A DNA stretch of 64,000 nt, from contig NZ_CP025584.1 in the NCBI RefSeq assembly GCF_002865605.1, forward strand, positions 85,226 through 149,225, in the 5' to 3' direction. This DNA is from Paracoccus jeotgali (GTDB lineage Bacteria > Pseudomonadota > Alphaproteobacteria > Rhodobacterales > Rhodobacteraceae). Of the stretch, positions 36,997 through 45,420 are shown in pieces (positions within the stretch are counted from its first letter, which is position 1; the number at the start of each line of letters is the position of its first letter). Under the pieces are notes generated by a model, which saw only the letters and a program-made list of their open reading frames with translations, was not told the DNA's origin and made no database searches. The position numbers and the translations under genes were made by a program.

Positions 36997-38374
36997 GGTA
37001 GCGTCCGAGCACGTGGTGTAATTTCACCGGCACGTTCGGTGTAATCCCGGGTGGCCATCGAGGTGTATGGTCGAGGTGGAGTTTGGCGACTTCAACCACG
37101 GACCACACGGAGACCCCGATGACCAAGACCAACATGGACCTGTCCGAGCTTCTGCAAAAGCACGATCAGGGTGATTTGCTTCGCAGCATTGCCGAGGCCG
37201 TCCTCCAGCTGATCATGGAAGCCGATGTAGACGGCCTGATCGGCGCCGGGCGCCATGAACGCAACGGCGACCGCACGACCTGGCGCAATGGCTACCGCGA
37301 CCGGTCCCTCGATACCCGTCTGGGCACGCTGAACCTGCGGGTGCCGAAGCTGCGGCAGGGCAGTTACTTCCCCGGCTTCCTCGAGGCCCGCAAGACTTCG
37401 GAACAGGCTCTGGTCGCGGTGATCCAGGAAGCCTGGATCAGCGGTGTCTCAACCCGGCGTGTCGATGATCTGGTTCAAGCCATGGGGCTGAGCGGCATCT
37501 CGAAGAGCACGGTGTCGAAGCTGTGCAAGGATATCGACGAACGCGTCGGCGAGTTCCTGAACCGTCCGCTCGCCGGCGAATGGCCTTACGTCTGGCTCGA
37601 CGCCACTTATCTGAAGGTGCGCCGGGGCGGTCGGATCGTCAGCGTCGCGGCCATAATCGCTGTTGCCGCCAACACCGAGGGCCGCCGCGAGATCATCGGC
37701 CTTGGGATCGGGCCATCCGAGGCCGAGACCTTCTGGACGGATTTCCTGCGTTCGCTGAAGGCCCGCGGCCTCGACGGGGTGAAGCTGGTGATCAGCGACG
37801 CCCACACCGGCCTGAAAGGCGCGATCGCCCGTGTCTTCGAAGCCACCTGGCAGCGGTGCCGCGTTCACTGGATACGCAATGCCCTGGCCCATGTTTCGAA
37901 GGGCCAGCACACAGTCGTCGCCGCCGCGATCCGCCAGGCCTTTGAACAGCCCGACCGCAAGCACGCTGGCGAGACTTGGCGCCATGTCGCCGAGCAGCTC
38001 CGCACCCGCTGGCCCAAGCTGGCCGATCTGATGGATGCCAGCGAACATGACGTGCTGGCCTACATGGCCTTCCCGCGCCAGCATCGCACGAAGCTGCACA
38101 GCACAAATCCGATTGAGCGCCTCAACAAGGAGGTAAAGCGCCGCGCCGATGTCGTCGGGATCTTCCCCAACGAAGCATCGATCATGCGCCTCATTGGGGC
38201 CGTGTTGTTCGAGCAGAATGACGAGTGGCAGACCTCGAGCCGCTACATGATGGTCGAGGCCTTCGCGCAAATCGACAAGGAGGAGATTGATCCCATTCTC
38301 AGCATCACAACGAAAGCCGCCTGATCATGCCTTCAGGCCATCTGGGAAATTACACCACCTTGACGGACGTGACC
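36997..38374 (+). mobile_element. IS256-family insertion sequence, complete
   Basis: The element is 1,378 bp long, with imperfect 29-base terminal inverted repeats (23 of 29 matching; both start GGT..CGTCCG and end GTGGTGTAATTTC) and an 8-bp direct duplication CTATGACG. It is inserted at the stop codon end of the IS5-family transposase gene. Intact ends and an intact transposase mean it may still be mobile. Confidence 0.88.
37119..38324 (+). CDS. IS256-family (Mutator-type) transposase
   Basis: The 401-residue protein has the Mutator DDE signature: WLDATYLKVRRGG, LVISDAHTGLKGAI and TNPIERLNKEVKRR, plus CRVHWIRNALAHV in between. ATG 37119 gives the usual family length; an upstream TTG would add 12 residues. 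The only gene of the enclosing insertion sequence. Confidence 0.93.
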   Translation: MTKTNMDLSELLQKHDQGDLLRSIAEAVLQLIMEADVDGLIGAGRHERNGDRTTWRNGYRDRSLDTRLGTLNLRVPKLRQGSYFPGFLEARKTSEQALVAVIQEAWISGVSTRRVDDLVQAMGLSGISKSTVSKLCKDIDERVGEFLNRPLAGEWPYVWLDATYLKVRRGGRIVSVAAIIAVAANTEGRREIIGLGIGPSEAETFWTDFLRSLKARGLDGVKLVISDAHTGLKGAIARVFEATWQRCRVHWIRNALAHVSKGQHTVVAAAIRQAFEQPDRKHAGETWRHVAEQLRTRWPKLADLMDASEHDVLAYMAFPRQHRTKLHSTNPIERLNKEVKRRADVVGIFPNEASIMRLIGAVLFEQNDEWQTSSRYMMVEAFAQIDKEEIDPILSITTKAA

Positions 38375-38382
38375 CTATGACG
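38375..38382. repeat. Target-site duplication, right copy (CTATGACG)
   Basis: Matches the left copy exactly. The bases after it continue the interrupted IS5-family right end up to its GTCCTGACC terminus. Confidence 0.85.
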
Positions 38383-38400
38383 CGAGAACGAGTCCTGACC

Positions 38401-39004
38401 CTCGTATTGGTTCCAGTAAAACCTACCAAATCCCTGTTTCTGGGCCATATTTTGCCATGCGTCAAGATCAGCCTGATGACGTGCTCCCCGCTGGTCCCTC
38501 GCTCATGACGAGAGTCTGCGGGTCTGATTTTGGGTAGTCCTCGGTTTCGGGCTTGGCAAGCGCGGCAGGCGCGGAGCCCTCAAATAGCTCAAGCGCCAGC
38601 CAGGCTTGCTTTGCAAGATCCTCGCCCGCCTCAGGGCGCTTTTGGCCCTTCTGATCGGCATGGTTCTCAGAGCCTTTGCAGCGGGCCGACACCCCGGGAA
38701 AACCGAGCCGTCGCCGCCTGATCGGATTGTTCAGGGTAGACCACTTCATGGTGAGGGGTTCTGCGGGGGGCAGGTCACCACCCATCTGCGCGGGATGGCC
38801 CGGCTGTTTTGACGTTTGCAACGATTGTCTTTGGGAGGTTCAAGACACAGCGCGAAGGCCAAAATGCAGTTGTGGGTAATATTGCGCATACCCTGCAACT
38901 CATGCATTGAGTTCCGCGGTACTAGCCGCCCCTAAACAACAAAATCAAAGCATTTGTTGTTTGCAGATTTTCCTTGGCAGACTTCGGGCGCTTAACGGAG
39001 CTGA
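38401..39004. other. No assignable gene
   Basis: An open frame of 117 codons on the minus strand (38468-38821) has no recognisable domain and unusual composition; I regard it as chance. The last 100 bases are AT-richer and carry AACAAC and TTGTTG runs before the glycosyltransferase start, and may hold its promoter. Confidence 0.4.
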
Positions 39005-40009
39005 ATGATGAAATGTCTTGTCTACGCCGATGTTAACCTCAACCTGATCGATGGTTCCAGCATTTGGGTGCAAAGCGTCGTCGAGGTTCTGCGGAGCGTC
39101 TACCCTGATGGCCGAATCGTTCTGCTCAGCCGTGAGCCGATGAACGGCAAGGGCGTGTCGGCAACTTTGCAGAAGGCAGAGGGGATCGACATCCGAATCT
39201 GCGACCAGGCCGGACTGCAACAGGCCCGCAACGAAGATAGGGGGACCGCCGGATCGGTGGCCCGTGACATTCTTTCCCTCGATACGCAGATCGGTTTTGA
39301 TCGCATTATCCTGCGTGGAACCGAAATTGCCGCCGGGCTGGCGGCGGTTCCGGCGGTGGCACCGCGGCTGTGGGCCTATCTGCTTGAGTCGCCCGACCTC
39401 GGGGGCGGCGACGAAACGCTTGTGCCGGTCGTCCGCAATGCCGGGGGTCTTCTGGTGCAAACCGATGCACAACGCTCGCTGCTCGAAGCGCTGATCCCCG
39501 AGGCCAGCAACAAAACCTCCATCCTTCCGCCCATGGTCAGCCCGGTCCATCCGCAGGCCGATGCGACTGTCGCCGATGCGCAGCATGGTGTGCGCTTCAT
39601 CTACTCGGGAAAGTATTCCTACGCCTGGAATGTCGAGGCTTTTTTTGACATTCCGGCGCGCTGCAGCGAGGCCGGGATCGCGGCCTCGGTCACCATGATC
39701 GGTGACAAGGTTCACAAGGAAAAGGACGATCCCGGCTTTCGCAACCGCATCCTGCGCAAGTTCCGTGAAACGGAAAACGTGACCTGGCATGGTCCGATGG
39801 AGCGCAAGGATGCTATCGCCGTCGCCGCCGCGCATGATCTGGGACTGTGCTGGCGCAATGATGCGCTGAACGATTCGCTCGAAATTTCGACCAAGTTTCT
39901 TGAATTTGCCAGTCAGGGGGTTCCGGCGGTGGTTAATCGGACCGCAGCTTATGAACAGATCCTCGGGCGGAATTACCCCTATTTGCAAGCGGTATGGCTG
40001 ATGTCGTAG
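39005..40009 (+). CDS. Glycosyltransferase domain 1 (5' part of a frameshifted two-domain gene)
   Basis: The 334-residue frame starts with a Rossmann-like CLVYADVNLNLIDGSSIWVQ and has a GT-B C-terminal half with GKYSYAWNVEAFF, and DSLEISTKFLEFASQGVPAVV near the nucleotide-sugar site. It then ends abruptly in LQAVWLMS. Adding one C to the C-run at 39976-39979 restores NYPLFASGMADVV and joins it to the next frame as a 712-residue protein. Probably part of a surface polysaccharide biosynthesis cluster. The sequence alone cannot show whether this is a true mutation or a base-calling error. Confidence 0.65.
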   Translation: MMKCLVYADVNLNLIDGSSIWVQSVVEVLRSVYPDGRIVLLSREPMNGKGVSATLQKAEGIDIRICDQAGLQQARNEDRGTAGSVARDILSLDTQIGFDRIILRGTEIAAGLAAVPAVAPRLWAYLLESPDLGGGDETLVPVVRNAGGLLVQTDAQRSLLEALIPEASNKTSILPPMVSPVHPQADATVADAQHGVRFIYSGKYSYAWNVEAFFDIPARCSEAGIAASVTMIGDKVHKEKDDPGFRNRILRKFRETENVTWHGPMERKDAIAVAAAHDLGLCWRNDALNDSLEISTKFLEFASQGVPAVVNRTAAYEQILGRNYPYLQAVWLMS

Positions 40010-41142
40010 CCATAGCCGGGCGGGTCGCCGCAGATCGTGCAGAGCATTCCCGGATACGCCAGCAGGTTCGCCTGGTTGCCGAGGATTATAGCTATGAGAC
40101 CGCCGGGCGCCGTCTATGGCACGCGCTGCGCATGCCGGTTGCCCGTCCGGCGCCCGCTCGTCGCCCCAAGATACTGATCGCCAGCCACGACCTGAAATTC
40201 CTGTCGCTGGCACTGGAATGGCTGCGGGACGAAGACCGCTATGATTTCCTGATCGACAAATGGGCCGCGTCTCTCAAGCATGACGAGGCGACCAGCGAAG
40301 CACTGCTGAGCGAAGCGGACGTGATTTTTGCGGAATGGTGCGGCGGTCAGGCGGTCTGGTACAGTCAGCGAAAGCGTCCCGGACAAAAGATGTTCATCCG
40401 CCTGCACCGCTTCGAGGCCTTCACTCCCGCGCCGCATCAGGTGCAAATCAACAACGTGGATGGCGTCATCGTCGTCAGCTCGTTCTTTCGTGATTATTGC
40501 CACAGGACTTTTGGCTGGCCGCTGGAAAAGATTGTAGTTATTCCGCAGTATTGCGTGGCCGCTCAATTCCGCCGTCCAAAATATGACGGGGCCGCGCATA
40601 CGCTGGGACTGGTCGGCATTAACGATTCCCGCAAGCGCCCGCATCTGGCGCTGGACGTGCTGCGTCATGTGCGGCGCGCCGAGCCGCGGTTCCGGCTACG
40701 CATCCGGTCTGTCATGCCTTGGGATATCGCGTGGGTGTGGAACAAACCCCAGCAGAAATCATACTATCGGGATCTGTTTGAGATGGTCCGCACCGATCCC
40801 CTGCTCGCTGACGCGGTGCTGTTCGACCGTCCGGGCCCGAACATGGCTGAATGGTTCCGCAATATCGGCTACCTTCTGTCGACCAGCGAAAGCGAAGGTT
40901 GTCACACGTCCGTGTCGGAGGCTTTGTGCTCGGGCAGCAGGGCGGCGGTGATTGACTGGGATGGGGCCGCCGATCTCTATCCTGAATATGTCGGCGCCAG
41001 CGCGTCAGAGCTTGCAGAGAGCATTCTCTCTATGGATCGGGCAGGTTTAAGCTGCGCCGAAGCCAAAGAGATCATGGATCGCGCGGCAGGGTCCTTCGAC
41101 ATTACCCGACTTTTGAACCAGTTGAGAACATGGTTTGGTTGA
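39994..41142 (+). CDS. Glycosyltransferase domain 2 (3' part of the frameshifted gene)
   Basis: The first 45 residues (MADVVAIAGRV to LWHALR) are the natural C-terminus of the preceding glycosyltransferase domain, because they hold the helix QVRLVAEDYSYETAGRRL that ends GT4-type enzymes. A second GT-B domain follows: KILIASHDLKFLSLALEWL, VGINDSRKRPHLALDVL and STSESEGCHTSVSEALCSGS, the last being the donor-binding E-x7-E-like region. The frame therefore does not look like an independent gene. Acceptor and donor sugars are unknown. Confidence 0.65.
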   Translation: MADVVAIAGRVAADRAEHSRIRQQVRLVAEDYSYETAGRRLWHALRMPVARPAPARRPKILIASHDLKFLSLALEWLRDEDRYDFLIDKWAASLKHDEATSEALLSEADVIFAEWCGGQAVWYSQRKRPGQKMFIRLHRFEAFTPAPHQVQINNVDGVIVVSSFFRDYCHRTFGWPLEKIVVIPQYCVAAQFRRPKYDGAAHTLGLVGINDSRKRPHLALDVLRHVRRAEPRFRLRIRSVMPWDIAWVWNKPQQKSYYRDLFEMVRTDPLLADAVLFDRPGPNMAEWFRNIGYLLSTSESEGCHTSVSEALCSGSRAAVIDWDGAADLYPEYVGASASELAESILSMDRAGLSCAEAKEIMDRAAGSFDITRLLNQLRTWFG

Positions 41143-41156
41143 TGATGGGGAAGCCG

Positions 41157-41816
41157 TCAGGCCTCTAAAGCGGATCGATCAAGCGCCGCCAAAACGTCCT
41201 CAGCATCCGCCACAACGTGGTGAAATAGTCCAGTAATCCGCGACGCTAGCGGAAAGCGCTGATCGGTGCTGTCATGCAGCAGCACACAGTTAATTCCAAC
41301 GGCGCGCGCCTTGCGAACCAGTGCGGCCAACTCGGTCGTGGCCGATGGATCGTTCAGCGTCAGGGCGTGCTGCCATCCGAAGCAGTCCGCAAATGCCGCG
41401 GTCTCCACCACCAGATGGGCTGGACGCAGCTGCATCAGCTCAAGATCGTAACCGTCGTAACGCAGTTGCCGATTTCGCACCCTTCCTGCCAGTAAACTCC
41501 TCGTTTGAGAAGACAGGATGCCGACCACGTCGGCCAGATTTGGCCGCGCCAGAACTACGGTGGAATCTACATTGCGGGCAATCGCAAGGCGAGGTGTCAC
41601 CGCGCGATACTGTGGCCACACCTGATCGAAGGCAGGTTCATCACTCTGCGGGTAGATCGGTCGCACTAGGCTTTTAAGAACGGCGGCAGATTGTGGCCGC
41701 CCAGCGTCACGCAACACGCGTGCGGCCATCGACATTCCATCATTCCAAGCCTGAGGATTATCAGAGATCACTGCATCAACCCACATGGCTGGCCCACAAA
41801 CCAAGGGTATCGCCAC
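41157..41816 (-). pseudogene. Truncated CgeB-like glycosyltransferase/polysaccharide protein
   Basis: The 219-residue frame is only weakly recognisable: LRPAHLVVETAAFADCFGW, TELAALVRKARAVGINCVLLH and LFHHVVADAEDVL follow the pattern of CgeB-like proteins. The coding style continues upstream of GTG 41816 in frame (SLSDRRSTT) to a stop at about 41858, so the gene seems to lack its 5' part. Convergent with the glycosyltransferase gene; both likely come from a surface-polysaccharide locus. Low certainty. Confidence 0.4.
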
Positions 41817-42185
41817 TGTTGTAGAGCGACGATCAGAGAGGCTATCTTGATAGCTTCAGGCCGGTTTTTGAAGGTAAGTAATCTGTGCAAGCCGTCTTTC
41901 CAGTTGCAGATGGGGCAGGAACTGCCTTTGTAGGCAGGTGTCTTTGAAAGGACCAGATTAAATGTTAGACAAGCTTTAATGATGGGTTGGGTAGCCTCAC
42001 TCCCCTCAAAGACAGACTTTACCTCTGGTTTTTTCGTTATATGGTAGGCATATAGATGCTTGGTGACCGTTAACAGGCCGCTGAAATATTCCTGAGCGGA
42101 ACGCTGTCCCGTCATCAGGGCATATTCTCGTGATCGGGCTGCCTGTCGGCGCGGTCGGCATGTGCGCCGGGGGCAGTTTCTCGCT

Positions 42186-42254
42186 TCATGCGGGCAGCAG
42201 CCTGGGGAGGCTTGCGAGGTTGTTGGCGGCCACTGTCATGATGAAGGAAGGGTC
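42186..42254 (-). pseudogene. C-terminal scrap of an IS5/IS1182-like transposase
   Basis: The minus strand reads FIMTVAANNLARLPRLLPA and then a stop, which is like the end of IS5/IS1182-group transposases (NLxRLPxLLA-stop). No more of the gene remains. Confidence 0.45.
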
Positions 42255-42265
42255 ATGAACTCTGT

Positions 42266-42293
42266 GTATCTAGTCCGGCGTATCTAGTCCGGC
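42266..42293. repeat. Tandem 14-bp duplication
   Basis: GTATCTAGTCCGGC occurs twice in a row at the junction between two transposase scraps. It may be a replication slip or an old insertion footprint. Confidence 0.7.
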
Positions 42294-42314
42294 CCGTGCG
42301 GGTTTCAGATACGG

Positions 42315-42480
42315 TTACGCATTGAAGCGCTCGTCGAACATGGTAGCGAATTAATTGCGGGCGGCAAACCACTTTCTGACATTCCTGCCTCCTTTCTCGA
42401 AGTTGCGAATGACCAGAAAGATCATCTTTGTCGCGATCTCCTCAGCTGGGAACGATCCGGCCCCGCCCACAAGGGCAAGG
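42315..42480 (-). pseudogene. C-terminal remnant of an IS256-type transposase
   Basis: The minus strand encodes KMIFLVIRNFEKGGRNVRKW then FAARN, an in-frame stop, and FATMFDERFNA before the final stop. This resembles the last 40 residues of IS256-family transposases (RNxxxxxWxxALNQFAxxFxxRF). The internal stop and missing 5' part make it a dead fragment, unrelated in detail to the complete IS256 element at 37 kb. Confidence 0.5.
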
Positions 42481-42634
42481 TCGAGCATCGCTTCTGGTGC
42501 GGCATCAGTAAGATCCGCAGACCTCATTCAGTCCATTTGAGCGGCAAGTTAAAAAAATGTTAACCTGCCCGCCAAGATATTATAACTCAAAAAAGCCTTT
42601 AAGGCTCAGTCTGACCTTAAAACAGGATTAGCAA

Positions 42635-43492
42635 GTGGGGAAGTGGGTGAAGCGACATAGATCACATGAGCGCTGGGGGAGTTGTGAGACCTATTCGTCT
42701 TTAGCTGACCTTGCTGAAGCAGCACTGGACGTAGATACTTTATTCGCTTTAAAAGACGGCGAGTTACCTATAGATTGCATGTTCAAGAAAGGGCAAGGAG
42801 AGGTCCTTTTTGTTTTTTTTAATGCGGCTCTTAGCCCCTCTGCTAATCATGTTCTTCCAGTTTTTTCCTGGATGAAAACTGCTTCTGTGTTGAGTGGGTC
42901 TAAGCTTTTTATTTCTGATCCAACGCTCTTTCTTTCAGATGAAATCCTTCTAGGCTGGTACTTAGGAAGCGGAACTTATCCCACTCAGGGTGTACTTGAG
43001 GCTATTATCAGGATCGTCCAGAAGAGGTCTGGAGCTAAAAAATTAGCATTTGTCGGGTCTTCAGGAGGCGGCTTTGCAGCTCTATATTTTGCCTCTAGAT
43101 TTTCTGAGGCTATTGCCTACGTAAATGCACCCGCAACAAATTTGATAGCTCACCACAATCCCAAATCGATCAGAGTATTCAGTAAATTTGCATTAGGGGG
43201 CGGGAATATAGCTGACTTTCCTGGTGTTGTTAATCTTACAGAAAAGGCGCCTGCAGCCGGTGCAAAGATGTATATCACTCAAAACAGAGGTGATCAAACC
43301 TATATATCCCGCCATGTTGCTCCTTATCTTGCGAGCCTAGGCATACCGTGGCATGGTAAAAGCCTAGACACTAAGGGCGTGAGCGTATTTGTGGGAGATT
43401 GGGGAATTGGTCACGTGATGCCGCCGCCCGAGGTAGTGAAAGAAATATTGTCGGCTATTGATCTGAGTTCTGTTCCTCGTGTGTCAACATAA
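42635..43492 (+). CDS. Alpha/beta-hydrolase-like protein, AT-rich
   Basis: The 285-residue product has a nucleophile-elbow motif FVGSSGGGFAALYFASRF near residue 140, predicted strands before it, and a likely catalytic His in GIGHVMPPP near the end. That fits an alpha/beta-hydrolase; similar proteins occur in capsule or glycan loci. The start is GTG with weak signals. The base composition is clearly poorer in G+C than the rest of the window, and the gene is bordered by IS fragments on both sides, so recent acquisition from another genome is likely. Confidence 0.6.
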   Translation: MGKWVKRHRSHERWGSCETYSSLADLAEAALDVDTLFALKDGELPIDCMFKKGQGEVLFVFFNAALSPSANHVLPVFSWMKTASVLSGSKLFISDPTLFLSDEILLGWYLGSGTYPTQGVLEAIIRIVQKRSGAKKLAFVGSSGGGFAALYFASRFSEAIAYVNAPATNLIAHHNPKSIRVFSKFALGGGNIADFPGVVNLTEKAPAAGAKMYITQNRGDQTYISRHVAPYLASLGIPWHGKSLDTKGVSVFVGDWGIGHVMPPPEVVKEILSAIDLSSVPRVST

Positions 43493-43499
43493 TATGTTG

Positions 43500-44806
43500 C
43501 CGCGAGCCTTGATCTGAGAACTTGGGAGTGAGGTGCTCCCCATTGCTTGGACAGTATCTGGCGCTTTTTAAGCTCTGATTTGCTTTTGCTGATCGGGTTG
43601 GGTTGCTTCGATTTGCAGTGAGTAGACCACTGCTGGTGGTCGGCCGCCAAGGGCTTTGTGCGGGCGGCGGTGATTGTAGAACACCATCCAGTTGCGGACA
43701 CCGGCGCGTGCTTGCGATCCGGCCTCCTAGGCATGCAGATAGACGCACTCATATTTCAGGGTTCGCCACAGCCGCTCGATGAAGATGTGGTCCAGATAGC
43801 GACCCTTACCGTCCATTGAGATGCGGATGCCGGACCGGCGTAGGCGGTCTGTCCAGGCGAAGGATGTGAACTGAGATCCTTGATCGCCATTCATGATGTC
43901 CGGCGGTCCGAACCGATAGATCGCCTCGTTCAGCGCTTCGACGCAGAAGTCTGCCTCCAGCGTGTTCGATATCCGCCACGATAGAACCATCCGGGTATGC
44001 TATGCCAGTCCATGATTGCCACCAGATAGAGAAACCCGCGACGCATCGGCAAATAGGTGATGTCCACGCACCAGACCTGGTTTGCCCTGTCCACCCGCAG
44101 CCCGCGCAAAAGGTAAGGATAGGTTTTGTGCCCTTTCGTCGGCTTGCTGGTGTTGGGTTTCTGGTAGATCGGCATAAGGCCCATCAGCCGCATGAGCCGG
44201 CTTATCCGTTTCTCATTCACCAGATGGCCTTCGTTACGCAGGTGCCAGGCCATCTGCCGGCCACCGACGAACGGTGTCTCCAGAAACTGCTCGTCGATCC
44301 GTCGCATCAGGCCGAGGTTCTGTTGAGTCTCGCCCTTTGGCGTTTAGTAAAAGGACGAGCGCGCAATCGACAGCAGCTTGCACTGCTGCCTGATGGACAG
44401 CTGAGGATGATCAGGCTGGATCATGCCGCGCCTCACTTCCCGCCCGAAGGCTTCAGCTTTCGTTCCAAAAAAGAGTTCTCCACGGCCAGCTCCCCGATCT
44501 TGGCGTGGAGTTCCTTCACTTGCTCCTCATCCTTGGCCTCTTTCGGCCGCCGCGCTCAAACACGCCGGAAGTGCCCTCAAGGAGCGCACGTTTCCATTGA
44601 TGGATCATCGTCGGAAGCACCCCTAACCGGCTCGCCAGCTCGGCTGCGGTCTCGTCGCCCTTCAGGGCTTCCAGCGCGACCTTGGCCTTGAACTCAGGCG
44701 CGTGCTGCTTGCGTTTCGACATCTCTGATCTCCTTCTCGTCGAATATCAGCAGACTGCAAATCGTAGCTTATGTCAGTGTCCGAATTTCGGAGGGTAGTT
44801 CAGAGT
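43500..44806 (-). mobile_element. Decayed IS3-family element
   Basis: The stretch holds an IS3-type orfA and orfB in pieces on the minus strand. The right boundary near 44806 (CTACCCTCCGAAATTCGGAC read on the minus strand) cuts into an ATPase gene; the left boundary lies close to the end of the hydrolase gene. Boundaries are estimates because matching ends could not be aligned with confidence. Confidence 0.6.
43727..44722 (-). pseudogene. IS3-family transposase, frameshifted
   Basis: OrfA begins at 44722 (MSKRKQHAPEFKAKVALEAL, LASRLGVLPTMIHQW) but shifts frame after KRPRMRSK. OrfB survives in two frames: 43930-44307 (ANQVWCVDITYLPMRRGF, with the first catalytic Asp) and 43727-43990 (DIMNGDQGSQFTSFAW, with the second Asp, then LDHIFIERLWRTLKYE with the Glu). 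At least two frame disruptions and a stop near 44345 make it inactive as it stands. Confidence 0.8.
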
Positions 44807-44807
44807 T

Positions 44808-44981
44808 CCATCTGCAGCGTCCTGCCGTTCAACTGGCCAGTTAGTGCTAAGCGGATCGCTTCGAGCAGGTGGATTTGCCGCACTCGTTCCTGCCGACGAT
44901 AACATTCATCCGATCGTTAAATGTAACATCTGCTTTCTTCAGGCAGCGGTAGTTCTCAATGATAATGGGGAGATTAAACAT
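44808..44981 (-). pseudogene. N-terminal stub of an OLD/RecF-like AAA ATPase
   Basis: From ATG 44981 the minus strand reads MFNLPIIIENYRCLKKADV, then FNDRMNVIVGRNECGKST, the N-terminus and Walker A of OLD-family or SMC-like ATPases. A one-base shift follows; the next frame gives LLEAIRLALTGQLNGRTLQMEL, the expected helix. The gene then ends at the IS3-type element. AAGGAAAA before the ATG is a good ribosome site. OLD-type ATPases are often part of phage-defence systems; here only a remnant is left. Confidence 0.6.
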
Positions 44982-45284
44982 TCTTTTTCCTTTACGCTGA
45001 ACTTACCAAAGGGGGTGTAAGTTGCGAAGGGTAACCATCGTATATTTTACTCCATCCTGCCCACTTGTCCGCAAGATCACGATTATCCTTGCTTCTTACA
45101 AGGCAGCGACAATAACTCGCCTAAGAAGATACTATTAATCCTCGTCTGGATATATGGCCGCTTTCGGGGCGGCCGCCGTCCCGCTGAACGGCTGCAATGA
45201 GTAAGCAAAGCAGGCTTTAGTTTTCAAAGTAGCCAACCGTCAGCTTTGAGCCCCGAAAGTGCCACTGCTTCCTCTTGGCTGGTC
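44982..45284. other. No gene seen; intergenic and AT-richer
   Basis: This stretch holds the presumed promoter of the ATPase stub (its start lies at 44981, transcribed leftwards) and no open frame I can support. A GC-rich dyad (GCGGCCGCCGTCCCGC region near 45170) has no clear role. Confidence 0.35.
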
Positions 45285-45420
45285 GTCCAACAAACGTTCC
45301 TATATTGGACATGGCAGATCAGGGTCGGCCGAACCTCATCTTCTCAGCCTGATTGTGTCCAACAACCGTGTCCGGAAATCAGTTGTCCAAGATATCCTAT
45401 CCGGCTACTATCTGGACATG
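45285..45420. promoter_or_regulatory. Candidate resolvase res site
   Basis: TGTCCAA-type half sites recur just upstream of and into the recombinase gene: GTCCAA 45285 paired with TTGGAC 45305, TGTCCAACAACC from 45356, GTTGTCCAAGATA 45382 and TATCTGGACATG 45410. Multiple dyads with this spacing are typical of Tn3-type res regions (sites I-III), where the resolvase acts and represses its own gene. Confidence 0.5.

Larger units (their letters stand above)
36164..38400 (+). mobile_element. IS5-family (IS427-like) element interrupted by an IS256-family element
   Basis: Terminal inverted repeats GGTCAGGAC (36164-36172) and GTCCTGACC (38392-38400) bound the element. After removing the inserted IS256 element and one copy of its 8-bp target, the length is about 851 bp, normal for the IS427 group. 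It carries a two-frame transposase gene. It inserted into an IS3-type remnant. Confidence 0.72.

Noticed and set aside
38468..38821. Open frame of 117 codons on the minus strand
   Set aside because: Low-complexity, charged and proline-rich sequence with no family features; probably chance in an IS-scarred stretch.
39970..39995. Programmed frameshift joining the two glycosyltransferase frames
   Set aside because: There is no slippery heptamer or downstream structure signal like that in the IS5-family transposase; a lost base in the short C-run is simpler.
41768..42115. Open frame of 115 codons on the minus strand with CPICNWKDG
   Set aside because: It overlaps the CgeB-like fragment in another frame and shows no family similarity that I recognise; too weak to call a gene.
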